In this document: positions 11,507 through 22,694 of the stretch, piece after piece
Layout of the letters: every line of letters begins with the position of its first letter
Numbering within the stretch: position 1 is the stretch's first letter
Source: Acidomyces sp. 'richmondensis'
Taxonomy: Eukaryota > Ascomycota > Dothideomycetes > Mycosphaerellales > Teratosphaeriaceae
Direction of reading: 5' to 3'
Assembly (NCBI GenBank): GCA_003545705.1
Contig: QVLQ01000003.1
Location: 62,001-126,000, forward strand
Length of the DNA: 64,000 nt
Notes under the pieces: generated by a model
Told to the model about the DNA's origin: nothing
The model's database searches: none
Seen by the model: the letters and a program-made list of their open reading frames with translations, nothing else
Position numbers and translations under genes: made by a program

Positions 11507-13320
11507 GGTTATTGACGTCGATCCCTTTATTGGCCAGCAGGTTAGCCATCCTTTGGGAGACTCTCATATGCCCGGTCAGCCTCTGTGGCCATAAAGATCA
11601 CCAAGTGGAGCATTCGAGAAGTACGGGCTATATTCACTAATCGTATCTTCAGCCATGTATGACATTTCATGCCTGGTAGGTTGAAAAAAGTCCATACTAA
11701 TCAATACGCCAAGATGTTTCTCCCTTTTATCGGCCATATCCTCAGCAAAAATGCCTCAGTCTAGTAGTATATTTCAAAGCTCAAATGGCGCCTCCGGATC
11801 TCCTTGCAGATTTGGTCTCCTGCTGCAATACTTCGACTAAATATTTATTTTGTACTTGTTAATTTTTACGAGCTTCATGCAATCACACATCTGCAAAGAT
11901 GAGAAGCTACATAACCGAATACAAATCTCACTTCAGCCCCAGCAAGTCGTTTAAAGTTACTGATGTCGTATCATCAATGACATTACAACACGCAAGACGC
12001 AGACGAGAAAGAGTGAATGCGGCATCGAAATTGTCTCCAAACCCCTTAAGTCAGCCGATGCAATGCAACGTGAGATCTGAGGTGGTCTCGAAAAATGCGT
12101 TCCATTCAGCTAACAACCCGTCTGTATGCAGAGATGACCTTGCTGGATGCAACGGGCAGGAACCGAAGAATTTGCTCCACATCTCTCTTCGTATTGTCTT
12201 CCCATGCCAACCAGATTTTGGAGAAGTTGTTAATGACGAGTGAATGTTAATTCTACTAGTTTCTGTCAGTTCTTCTCGCCAAAACCTTGTACGAAGATTA
12301 TACAAAAGCTCTCTACTCTCTAAGATCAGCAGATTCAGTTTGCCTGCGAATGTTGCTACTTTTTCTCTTTGTCGAATGGACTTATGTAAAGGTCTTGCTC
12401 TGGGTGTCGAGAGGTTCTTGATTGTTTTGACCACCTGAAGCTCTCAGAGCATGAGGTGTACCTCAGGAAACACGCTCTCTGCGCATCTAAGGAGTTGCTG
12501 GACTCTCCGGACTTCGAGTCTAACCGGAACTGATTTTCGAATGTCTCATCTATGAAGATTCGATGAGACCGAATTATCGGTGTGCAATGTTATCAAATTC
12601 GGACTTTCCACTGCATTCTAGGTTCATAGTCTGAATGCCGCGACAGACATGTTCAGAATCCGCTTGAAGTGCAAAACTTAACGCCAGTAAGTGTGCAGAG
12701 ATTCTCAATCATATGAACTTGATTTTTGTAATCAACGTCGTAGTCGTCCAGGGCATTGATGAAAAAGCAGAAATAATACCCCTTGGAGCAACCCAACGAG
12801 GGAAATTATGAAGAATACCTCGCCGGTCAGTGAGAGTCTGACGCTTAATGAATCTTATTTCCGAGTCGATATGAGTTCATCTAAAACTCAAACACACCGA
12901 TCGAAAATTTGCGAAGAGTTCGTCCATGGTGAAGGTCGGTCCTGCTCACTTACTAGCCAATTCTCCAGCTCTCTCCCCTGCGATTCATGAATAATTTTGA
13001 CGGTTTTGACTTTCCTCCGCCTGGTTTGCCAGAGATCAAGTAATCCCGCTTTACTCCAGATCCAGTCAATGAAAGGGGGTCGTAGTCGTCCAAAATACCT
13101 CGAAATTGTTCGAACCAGCGTCTTGATCCAATTTCCCGAGCATCTTGAAGTTACAGCGGGCGAGACTGGGATGTGTTCTCAAAATTGTCGAAATTGATCA
13201 TCACTTGAGTAAAGTCAGAAATACGAATTGCAGTGTCTTCCAATAACCTTCCATGTCACTTGGCGGCTCCTGCGTTATTTGGGTCCTGTAAAATTATCTT
13301 GGTTATAGTCATTGATGCCA
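11507..13320 (-). pseudogene. Decayed NLR-type STAND gene (NACHT plus ankyrin) relic
   Basis: Reading the minus strand in shifting frames recovers NACHT landmarks in the right order and spacing. There is a DWIWSKAGLL segment leading into the P-loop SGKPGGGKS at 13030-13007. A RELENW-like segment follows at about 12960. About 90 codons after the P-loop comes the Walker B strand CFFINALDDYD at 12769-12735, then NQVHMIENL and VKFCTSS, matching the sensor region of fungal NACHT proteins. A helix resembling AxxVFxxVHLxxREL lies near 12470. An ankyrin-like piece, LLANKGIDVNNR, lies at about 11510-11600. Stops (for example TGA at 12655-12653) and frame changes break the frame throughout, so this is not a functional gene. 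Fungal NLRs of this type are regulated-death or incompatibility receptors. The N-terminal domain could not be recognised. The assignment rests on motif recognition by eye. Confidence 0.7.
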
Positions 13321-15070
13321 CGATGCTTCTCTGCGACTTTTGAAACCAGTTTCGGTCTTCCAAAAGTCAAAGCATCAATACATCGTTGGCCTCTGCTTCA
13401 GCTCAAGACAGTAGGCTTTTGCTGGAACATTCGAGGAGTTATAGTCCCGCACTGCTCTCGCGTTCTTTTATTTTTGCCCTTGGATAAATTCGCTTCCACA
13501 TTCATTATTATTCCCAGGAGCCTTATGTGATATTCGCTTCGAACGAAATTAGGCGCTGTTGCAGAATCTATAAATATGTCAGACCAAGACGTGTTTCAAT
13601 CTCAGCCCCGAGAATATAATCAGGTTTTTTTGGGCACATCGGATCTTGAACATAGCTATCATACACAAGATTCACATCCCGTGCGGTGGGGATGTTCCTC
13701 GTCGCAACATCTCGTAACTTTATTTCATATTTGGGCACCACGCCTTGATCATGGTCAATTGCTGATGATTTTAGTTTTCATAGACGTCCTAAAGTCTACA
13801 ATGTGCACAAAATCTCTCTGTCTGTTACTATGCTACTTCTTAGAAGCCCGAAGTGCCTTGTGGGACAAGTAGTCCATAACTTAAGGCTACAAGGTGTGCA
13901 ATATTGGCGGCAAGGTGAATCACCAATATAGGGCCCACATTGAAGCTCTGGGTTGTGTTGATAACTGAGAAACGTCCCGGCCCTCGAAAGGGATTCTTCG
14001 TAGACACGCAAGTTTCAGCCAAAGTTCCCCTGTTACAGTTTCACAAGACCGCACTGGAAGTCCCATGCCGTGTGTCTGCTGACTCCTGCTAGGACCCTTT
14101 CACGAGGATGGCCTGGATGTCCTATGGCGTGTTTTGTATGTCTACCAACTATGCAGAGATCTCTACACGCGTCGAATGCAATCCTGAGGTCGCCGGGCGG
14201 CTTTTCAGTCCCACGTGCAGGACGGCGAACAAAGCAAACTCATGTCACCTTTTGACCTTTGCCACCTTTGGCCATTTCGAATTTTGAGCTTTCGGACATA
14301 CAGGACCATCAACCCGTGGACGCGGTCTTCCGGATGCTTTGTCAAGCAGGAACCGAACAAGGCGCGCATGCTTCAACAATTGTTCATTATTATGAAGCCA
14401 ACTCCCTCGCCCACCGGAAAATGACGATTAACGAGCGGCTGTAGTCCGCCCGAGGCAGTCGGCGTGCTGAGTGCAACCATATTCCACATGTACCCCCATA
14501 CGAACCAGGAGCGGCATCGCTGACATATCCCGCCGGTCACGACCTCTTTGATGACGACATGTCGTTGCGTTACGAGATGTTGAAGTCGGCCCTATTGACG
14601 AGAAATTCTGCAACTCTGCCATTGACTGGCGGCCGCACTATCGGGGGTCGGTCGGGATTGCAAGGTTTAGGCGTTGGCGTCTGGTGATATGATGCTTGTT
14701 CCTCACCTTCGACGAAACCATGTCGGTATATCACACGATGAGATGATGTACAGAGCAGTCCAGTCCATTCCAGGCTTCGGGAATCTCCCTGTGTATTGTG
14801 CGAAGATGGGTGAGGCTATCTCGAACAGACTGGCGAGACGACGAGATGAAAAAGGAAACAAATGCGGACGCCACCGATGTCAAGCGAGGTGAGGGGCTTC
14901 CCCGTCTTCAACCTTTCGCACCTCCCCGGCGCGAAGCTACCAAGACGCATGCCACACCACTCAAATATGATAACTCCGCCGGTACCGCTGGCGCAAGTTA
15001 TGCGCACCTTGTGTTTCCGCACCATCCACCACCCCCCGCCCCTGCGACTGTCGCCACCGACGAGGACGAT
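13321..15070. other. Interval between NLR relic and HeLo gene
   Basis: No intact gene is seen. It could include the eroded N-terminal part of the NLR relic (for example a short minus-strand frame starting MAELQNFSSIG at 14622), but no domain is recognisable. The plus-strand frame of the HeLo gene is open back to 14798 without similarity to HeLo proteins. The last 300 bp are the likely promoter and leader of that gene. Confidence 0.4.
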
Positions 15071-16456
15071 ATGGCCGACGTGAGCGCGAGCGAGAAGGCT
15101 TCGGGCGCGGATCACGTGGAGGGGAACCCAGAGCATGAGGCGGCGCTGGCGAGCGCGCTTGCGCTGGCCAGCCTGTTCAGCAACTGCGTCGAAGCGTTCG
15201 GGCTGATCCACCCGTCGGGCAAGTCGGAGAAGGAGGAACAGCTGTTGCTTGTGCGCCTCGGGCTGCAGCAGGCACGTCTGCTGATTTGGGGAGACATCGT
15301 CGGCATCTCCTCCCCCCCCGCCGCCGTCACCGACCGCGCCGTCCCCAAGCATCCCAGCGCCGCCTACCCCGACCTGAAGGAGCCGACGTTCTTCGGCGCG
15401 CGCGATGCCCGTCTCGACGATCCGCCGGTGCGCACCGCCATCGAGGCTGCCCTCACCGCCCTCGTCGACCGTTCGGCGGCCGGCTCGCGAGAGGAGATGA
15501 TGGCCAAGTATGGCCTGAAGCCGCCTAAGCGTGGGCGCATCTCCTACGAGCCTGCCCTCGACACCACACGGCTGGAGGCCTTCCGTGAGCGCTTTGAGCT
15601 GCTCAAGGAGGTCGCCGAGGATTTCGCCCATCTCCACACGGCAAATCGATCCAACTCCATCGTGCAGAATTCGTGGGCCATCGCGGAGCCGTCGCGCTTT
15701 GCCAGCTTCATCAAGCTTACGCAGGAGAAGGTGGATGGCCTCATCGATTTGATGGGCGTGAAAGAGCGCGTCGACCGCGCCATGCGCATGGACATACGCG
15801 CGTTAGGCTGGCACATCGCCGTGGACCGGGCGAGAGTCGCGGTGGACACTTCTAAGCTGCGTCTGATCCAAGAAGCCTGCAAAGACGAGTATCCCGAGTA
15901 CACCATCGCGACCAATCAGGCGCTGGAACAAATCAGCCGCGAAGCTCGCGAAAATATCGGAGGGTACAACCCGTATGCCGCCGTGTCGCCCGCCACGCCT
16001 AAGTCACCGTCCAAATCGGATCATTTCAACGGAGGTGACGACCGGAAGAGGCGGCCCGGTATCTTCAAATTGTTTGGTTCCTTCGGCAGGTCACACGACA
16101 AGGTGCCAAAGCGAGGCTCCATCGCCAACCTTGCGAGCGGACAAGAAGCTATCGATCAGCCCGAACGCTCGCGGTCCGAGTCTGGCCCGGTTCGGACGGA
16201 CATGGATACGGACATGACCGGTCTCGAACGCATCCGATCAAAATCCGTGGGAGCGATCCTAGAGCAGCCGGCCATGTCGCTCGAAGAACAAGATATCCAC
16301 AGCCGGCTCGAGAAGCTGAACATGCAGGCGACCGAGAAGGCGCCACAGGTATACGAAGCTGCGACGAACGGCGACATCATTCGGCATGACCAATACCATG
16401 GCATCGCGCGAACAGAGACTCGCGATCTCCGGCAGCCGGGAGTGAATTACAATTAG
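15071..16456 (+). CDS. HeLo-domain protein (prion-inhibition and propagation, HET-s/LopB family)
   Basis: An intact single-exon 461-aa protein. Residues about 18-230 match the HeLo fold family: ASLFSNCVEAFGLIHPSGKS, then EEQLLLVRLGLQQARLLIWG, then two helical segments including LKEVAEDFAHLH and ALGWHIAVDRARVAV. HeLo domains are membrane-targeting cell-death effectors in HET-S and related proteins, although many solo HeLo proteins are uncharacterised. Residues about 300-420 are basic and Ser-rich, probably disordered. The short C-terminal tail (about 425-461) contains VYEAATNGDIIRHDQYHG, which only weakly recalls HET-s-type amyloid motifs. The Met at 15071 was chosen because the upstream 91 in-frame codons are Pro-rich and without similarity. 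The gene is head-to-head with the NLR relic. The domain call is firm, the role in death signalling is inferred. Confidence 0.82.
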   Translation: MADVSASEKASGADHVEGNPEHEAALASALALASLFSNCVEAFGLIHPSGKSEKEEQLLLVRLGLQQARLLIWGDIVGISSPPAAVTDRAVPKHPSAAYPDLKEPTFFGARDARLDDPPVRTAIEAALTALVDRSAAGSREEMMAKYGLKPPKRGRISYEPALDTTRLEAFRERFELLKEVAEDFAHLHTANRSNSIVQNSWAIAEPSRFASFIKLTQEKVDGLIDLMGVKERVDRAMRMDIRALGWHIAVDRARVAVDTSKLRLIQEACKDEYPEYTIATNQALEQISREARENIGGYNPYAAVSPATPKSPSKSDHFNGGDDRKRRPGIFKLFGSFGRSHDKVPKRGSIANLASGQEAIDQPERSRSESGPVRTDMDTDMTGLERIRSKSVGAILEQPAMSLEEQDIHSRLEKLNMQATEKAPQVYEAATNGDIIRHDQYHGIARTETRDLRQPGVNYN

Positions 16457-16739
16457 TGCGCCTGAAGATGAGCGTGATTTTAATATGGACTCCTGAGCAT
16501 GTCTTCGCGCATATGGGGATGGCGCCTTTTTTGAGTGCGATACCTGTGGCCGAGCTGGTTAACCCGATTGATACCTAGAATTGCGGTGGGCAGTCCAGGT
16601 CATTTGATCTATTGTAACGCAATTGATAGCGGGATTATTTACGCTAGATTACCATGTTTAAGTAGATTGCCATTTCCTTTTCAGCCACGATCTGAATTGT
16701 GATATCACACTGCCTGTGATAATTCGGACAATATCATCA

Positions 16740-19042
16740 TTACGGCAGACTCATGAACAGTTCCAGCATCTTTGGATAATTGGGCGTCCCTAGCCCAGTG
16801 ACAGGGTCCCAGCCAGGAGCCGTCTTAAACCCAGAAGAGCCACAATTTGGGTTCGATCCGTTCGTGATATCATGTAAGACCTCCGGGTGTTCGTACAGTA
16901 CCGGGTTGACGAAGCCTACCGATAATCAGCAAGGTTTGAATGTTTGCGTCTTATACCTGACTAGATGACTTACCCACTGGTGCCTTACCTGCAGCTGTGC
17001 GCTGCTCATTTATGAGGGTGATAACGGCGCCAAATATCGGCGAAGACAGGCTAGTTCCAAACCAATTGGAGACCGTCAAGTTAACAGAGGCGAGCAAATA
17101 CGCTCCGTTGGCGGACACGTCGGGGTAGCCTCGCCCGGCACGGTTGTATACACCACGATCTGCACCAATCAAGTCCGTAATATTGTATGCATTGGTGTTA
17201 ATGCTGTAGGAGGGAACGTCCGGTGGGTATTCAGCAAGATATCTGGAGACGGCTTTGGCTTGGTATGCTGCCGTAGTGAAGAAATTGGAGAATCCACCGC
17301 CTGTTGCGACGAAGCCGTATGGGGCCGATGTTGGGCCGCTGCCAACTTGGAGATTGAAGGCCGATATATTCACTTGCATGGCACTTTCAGGATCACAGAC
17401 GGTCTGATTTGGGTAGAGGCGAGTTGCACCAACTACGGTGATGTATGGACAACCCATTGGATATCCAGGGTTGTAAATGGTGCCGTTCTGACCATTACCA
17501 GAAAGACAGCCGAATTCACTACCGTAACCGGGGAATGATGCGACTCCGAAGTCTCCAGAAGCCACAAAGAACGAATACCCTTGCAAACCAAGCCTGCGCG
17601 AAAATATCAACATGATGTAACTTGATATCGTGAATCTAGGGATCGCTCACTTCATTATTTCGTTGCATTGTCTCTCGACGTACGGCTTTGGGAAATAGTA
17701 TTCGGAATTACTATACGAGATGCTAACAACACGAGTAAGCTCGTATGTGCCACATTCCAAAGGACGATCGTAACCACCCGGAAGAGTATCTGGATATACA
17801 GGATCGATGTGGGGACTATCCCCAGTAATCCCGAAGGCGGTATAGTTGCAATAACTATTGCGACGTCAGCCTAGATTCGACGAAGACTCACGGGGAGAAC
17901 CCTACCTTCCGTCTACACTGTCTAGAAAAGTATTCAAAAATCCGATTTTCTCGGTCTGGTAATCTGCGTTTGGCAGATCATCCACCTGGTATACGGTAAC
18001 AGTTTGGGGATATATCAAGGAATACGCAAGATCGAGATCGAGATCAGATTCTCCGCCATTTCGATCGCTGCTTGCGGTGACGGGAGCAGTCCCTCCGTCT
18101 ACGGAAACCACTTTAGGAATTGTGCCTTGTGGCACCCAAGCCGCAAATCTAGAGAAAAAGATATCAATGTCTTGTTGAGAGAATGCATCATAATGCTCAA
18201 AAAGACCCATAGCATTGGCAGGGTCATGGAGCGTCCCGGCAGGAATGTCATAGAGGGCTCTGAGACAGATAGGTGTGATGTTGACCGCACAAGACTGAAG
18301 GTTGGAGGGTAAACCATGCGCGGCAGGGGGGGCCGACCATGGCAGTAGTCTGGCATGTGGAGGGTAGGGTCTCGTCAGACGACTTTGATCAGGCGTATCG
18401 CGATTTACTGTTCGCTTTTTCAATGGAGCCGAAAGCTTCACTCCTAGATGTAAGATCGAATCAGTAAACGCCAACGCTCTGTAAGACGCTGATCTGTATC
18501 GATGGCCACAAGCCCGTTTCGTCATGCTCACCAGGTTTGATGAAATCTACGTGCTTCGAGACATGGGCCGGCAAATAATACGCGTCGCACCCGATGCGGC
18601 TTCCGTCCTCGCTCTTGTATTCGAAATATTGGGTAGAAAACAACTGCTCTGCCTGCACAACAGGCAGGTTAAGAGCCAGCCAGCCCTTGTTGGCGAAAGA
18701 AAGGATGTTTGAATCGCTGATGCCGGAATTAAGTAGCCAATTTTTTACTATTTGCACTGTCTCTTCGGTAGGGGCGAAGAGCTCATGAACTTCTGCGGCG
18801 GACAAGTGTTGGCCGTACTTGTCCGACCGCGGATGGGAGACTTCCATGAGCTTGTCATAGCCCAGATGCAAGTTGGTCTGCTTCAAACCAATACGGATTG
18901 GAATCAGAGCATCGGGAGCTAACCGCTCCCTGCGTTGTGCAATAGGGAAATCTCGCTTCTCGTGAAGGACACGGCGGCTCGATGAGAGAGAGGTAACGCT
19001 CGACGTGAACACATAGCCGAGAAGGAGATGTTGCCACTTCAT
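16740..19042 (-). CDS. Sedolisin-family (S53) secreted acid protease, tripeptidyl-peptidase type
   Basis: An acid serine-carboxyl protease precursor of 682 aa in five exons: 19042-18532, 18443-17906, 17854-17651, 17593-16974 and 16915-16740. All four introns (51-88 nt) agree in phase. A signal peptide (MKWQHLLLGYVFTSSVTSL) precedes the pro-kumamolisin domain (to about 170). A linker with the dibasic site LKKR follows, then the catalytic domain. The catalytic pair lies in GGESDLDLD (Glu302, Asp306), the oxyanion Asp in ASGDFGVAS (Asp432) and the nucleophile in FGTSLSSP (Ser599). The calcium site is formed by HDITNG and GWDPVTGLGTPNY in the last exon. All key residues are present, so activity is expected. 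Its likely role is extracellular or vacuolar peptide release at acid pH. Confidence 0.93.
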
Positions 19043-21944
19043 TCTCGAAACTGCTCGCCGGGACGAAGTGATGGTACTTAAACAGTCACGCCAAGTTGCG
19101 TTGACATACTTATTATCGGCAGTGGCACCACATTATCGCCATGCTTCCGTTGTTTCTAATAAAATCCTATTTCGGCAGGACCTGATGATTCCCCGAATCA
19201 GCAAATGAGAATGATCACCCTTCGATGGCCTTAGAGTCCGCAGATGGTGGAGTGGGTCCAAGATAGTGGAAATTTAGTGAGCAGTTCCTAAAAGAGATGT
19301 CGTCTTCCAGTGGTGTACTACCGAGTTCCCGCAAAAGTGGAATGCTGCATTTATTACTATTGTGAGCCATATATACCACTTCTATCTGTGTGTTAGAAGC
19401 GGCGTCGCTTTTGCACAACAATAACCACACCGTCAGTTGTGAGGGCGTTGACATCACGAGGGAAAAGCAGATTGCAGAGCCATGTCATTGGGGCAAAGCC
19501 TCGGGCGCCCTGCACTACCCTGCGGTATTAGTGACTACATCAAAGGGATGATGACATATATGCTTTGGCCAGGATGAAATGGCACGCATGCTGGCGTACA
19601 TTTTCAAAATGATCCGTGTCAGATTTTCCTTCGACGTACAGTCGTGAGGGCCGCTTTCCTGACCTCTGGAGCTAAATCGTTTTCTTCACCACATATCTAG
19701 AGGTAATTTAACGAATAGTATATCAAAAGACAATGCTTTTTCTTGTTCAAAGGGTTTTCAGATGTGTTACGCGCTTGGTCCAGGTGCCTCTAGAGGCATA
19801 TGTCGATTGTGCTTCCCTGGAAAAGTTTCGTCAAATGCAAGTTTGGTATAGGTTAAAGTTCAATAGCAGCTCCAAAGGAGTGATTATGTGAAAAATTCTC
19901 ACCAATCCTAAGATTGTAATATTCTTTTATTTCCTTCCTCTCGTTTCTCGTTCAATGTGTTTCACGGCATACACTAAGTTAGCTTTAACGCCAGTACTCC
20001 TGGCTAAAAGCGCCAAAAACATCTGAACAGCACGTCCAGCATGATCGCATCCTTGCATAAGCACCTGGGGGAAAGCATCTGTACTCGGTCTTCGTGTAAG
20101 ACGGGGATGATGCTCGCAAGCATAGCGCCTAATGCTCCACCACTGTCTCCATTGTGAACTCTCTAACTCCTCCGTTATCTCAGGTGTCTGTTGGACTTAA
20201 TTGAGCAAATCTCGCCCACAGTTTTTCCGCAACACCCTGGGTTTCCTGCCGCTCGCACATCTCCGGAGCTGTTTTTTTCGTTGGTCTACATGTTCGAGGC
20301 TCGTTTTCAACCGTAGCCGACAAATAGGCCAGAAACATACAGAACAAGATAAATGAGATGCTTGTGAAAACGCCAGGCTATTGCAACGCCACGCTCGGAA
20401 ACAGTTTATGTCGCTGCGTCGAGCACAGAGGTGGCATACCATGCATATGGTCTTGCCGTCTCCATGCGAGTATATTCGTGATCCAATACTTCGATGACAA
20501 CTTTACATCGAATGAGGAGGCATAACATAATTCCAATAATGCATACGAACACTTACTTGATCGGGTCGTTGATCTTGCACCACATCTCACGCTGGGCAAC
20601 ATGCGCAGCGAAAGCACCTCCATAGATGGTGATGTCGACCCTGCAGTCAAACAAGGGTGCTTGAAGGTAAGGGACAGGAGAACTTGGTCTTCACAGAGAG
20701 TCCCACAGGACAGCAAATTCCCACATAAGCATTGCTTAGATCCACGACCTCGTTCGCACACGCCTAGTGGACAAATGAGATCACTTTGCCATGCTCTTCC
20801 GTCTCGTGCGCTTGGGCGCCCAAAAGCCTGACTGTAGCAACCTTCATTGATATGCTAGAGAAGATTGCTAACACGAAATGTCATACGACGACATACTGAT
20901 GCGCCTTAGGCAACAGTGACCCTTGGACAAATCGGCTGGGTAGCACCAGCAATGCGCGCGAGAATCGGCGCAAGTCCGAGCGGTTGGCAATTTTTGTAGC
21001 ATGAAATGGACCTGCGGGCGCCAAACTTCGCCCATAAGTTGAAGTCTGTATTGATGGTGGATCCTTTTGCGTGGCAAGAAGATGCCGCAATTTGGGACAG
21101 CGGATGGTGAAGCAAAAGAGAGGTAGCGGGAGTGGCAGTGAAAATTATATGGTGATGGAGATATTCCTCAAAACTGCAAGGCCTAAGGGATGAAATTTTT
21201 TCCTGCCGTGGATCGACAAGTGAGATGGTGACGAATGACGGCGATCCTTGACGGTATCATGCATTATGGAGGGGCATGCCTTCGAGACTGATATTTATGG
21301 ATAGAGTGAGCAATGCAGAAAGCTGGTAAACTGGGGCCTTGATAAACAGCCAAAAGAAAGTTAACGACCAGATTTTGTAACTGTAAGTCCGTGGAATAGA
21401 GTACTCGAGAAGCATCGAGACAAACTTGGTGGATGGTTTTGACAATAGTCCCGTATTCCTGATATGTTATCTTTGCCATTCACCCTTTCATTCCACGGGA
21501 ACCTAGCATGAATGAATGATGGCTAGAGAGCAAAGTGATCCGACTTCTCCTATTTTACTTTTGCAGTGCCTCAGATTAGCCTTCGTGAAGTAATTAGAGG
21601 AAATACAATCTTCAAAAGCTTCAATGCAATTTTAATATTGCGCGGTCTCCGGGATTTATTGAGGGAGTTTTCCAAAATACGGAAATCACCTCATATAGAT
21701 TTGGTCCATATTCCCGCAGCGCTATCCATGACGCATATTCGCGGACGTGCAGGTTGATGTACTAGACATCTTGTCACTTTCTATATCACCGAATTGCTAC
21801 ACATTGATCAGCAGACGTCTCTTGACACCCAGGTTACGTTTTTGATTTTCAATTACATATGCAGACACGAAATGTAGAAAGTCTGCTTACCGATAATACA
21901 ATCCCTGACAATGAGATCCTTAATTTCTTTATTCTTTTGCTGCT
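19043..21944. other. Gene-poor interval with possible eroded sequence
   Basis: No intact gene was found on either strand. The first 150 bp are the probable protease promoter. Only the exon-like segment listed separately (20557-20640) looks protein-coding. The rest has short frames with no recognisable family and AT-rich sequence. Confidence 0.45.
20557..20640 (-). pseudogene. Orphan exon-like segment of an eroded, unrecognised gene
   Basis: Minus-strand bases 20640-20557 read as 28 codons without a stop (VDITIYGGAFAAHVAQREMW, then CKINDPIK). They are flanked by a TGACTGCAG acceptor and a GTAAGT donor. A preceding stretch at about 20848-20660 also reads protein-like (MKVATVRLLG, later NAYVGICCPVGLSVKTKF) but contains an in-frame TAG and a TGA. 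I do not recognise the family. It is either a relic or a gene whose exons I cannot resolve. Confidence 0.3.
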
Positions 21945-22485
21945 TCATGCACCACTGCTTCGATCTCCATGCCGTTGCTGCATCTTCGCATAGGCCATTT
22001 GCTGACCCTCATACAGTCCAGTGTAGTAGCCTGCATAGTACCAACTCATCATGAGATTTTTTAGACCTTCATCAGACACTACGCCCGAATTAGCATTTTG
22101 CAGTAAGGGAAGTATGAAATCGCTTACCATTATTCATTAGCACTTGCGGGACAGCGGCCGCACCGGGCAGTGCCTGGGTGTCGACATGGGTTGGCAGCGC
22201 GGCTGGTGTCGGCGACACTCCTTCTTCGTCATAGGCTGATTGCTTATTATTGCTGGCCGTCGTCACGGCCGGCTCAGAGTTACCATCCGGGTCTGCATCG
22301 ACTTGAAAAGCAGTGGAATCCTCCTTTTCGCGCTTCTCAGCATCATCCAGGACGCGCTCAATCTTCATGCCTTTTGCGGCCAAGCTGTGATACTTCTTGT
22401 ACTCGGCCAGCGCCTCGTTCCACGAATCCACCAGTGCTGTATCATCCCAAACTTCTGCATGCGAGACCTCTTTCGGCTTCGCCAT
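21945..22485 (-). CDS. SMN1: Survival motor neuron (SMN) homolog
   Basis: SMN with Gemin2 assembles Sm rings on spliceosomal snRNAs. Exon 1 is 22485-22128. The intron 22127-22079 has a GTAAGC donor and a TGCTAAT branch site. Exon 2 is 22078-21945. The protein is 163 aa. Near the N-terminus lies the Gemin2-binding helix (WDDTALVDSWNEALAEYKKYHS, residues about 11-32). The C-terminal YG box, LMMSWYYAGYYTGLYEGQQ, is the oligomerisation motif with its Gly-Tyr repeats. There is no Tudor domain, as in fission yeast Smn1, so the length fits. The splice falls just before the YG box. The gene is divergent from the NOP15-like gene. Confidence 0.9.
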
Positions 22486-22694
22486 CGTCCTGTATCTGTC
22501 GGAACGCAATGCGCATTTCCTTTACATACGGAGGAATTCGACCGTATTCATGAACGAATGAGAATCAAGGATGCACCTTGTTCGGCCCGATTTTTTTCCG
22601 GCCGCCTGAAGTCCCACACGCTCCAAGTGCAGAAAAAAAGTTCGTCAGCGTCTTCCTTCGCATTGGCAGCATCTACAAGTCCTCAAATACGAAA
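22486..22694. promoter_or_regulatory. Shared divergent promoter SMN/NOP15
   Basis: Only 209 bp separate the two start codons, so transcription of the snRNP-assembly gene and the ribosome-biogenesis gene must start from the same short segment. No TATA box is evident. Confidence 0.5.

Noticed and set aside
14798..15070. 91-codon N-terminal extension of the HeLo protein
   Set aside because: Pro-rich and basic sequence with no HeLo similarity; HeLo proteins normally begin close to the domain.
16545..16620. tRNA-like A box (GTGGCCGAGCTGGTTAA)
   Set aside because: No B box of the GGTTCRANNCC type follows at the right distance and no cloverleaf can be drawn.
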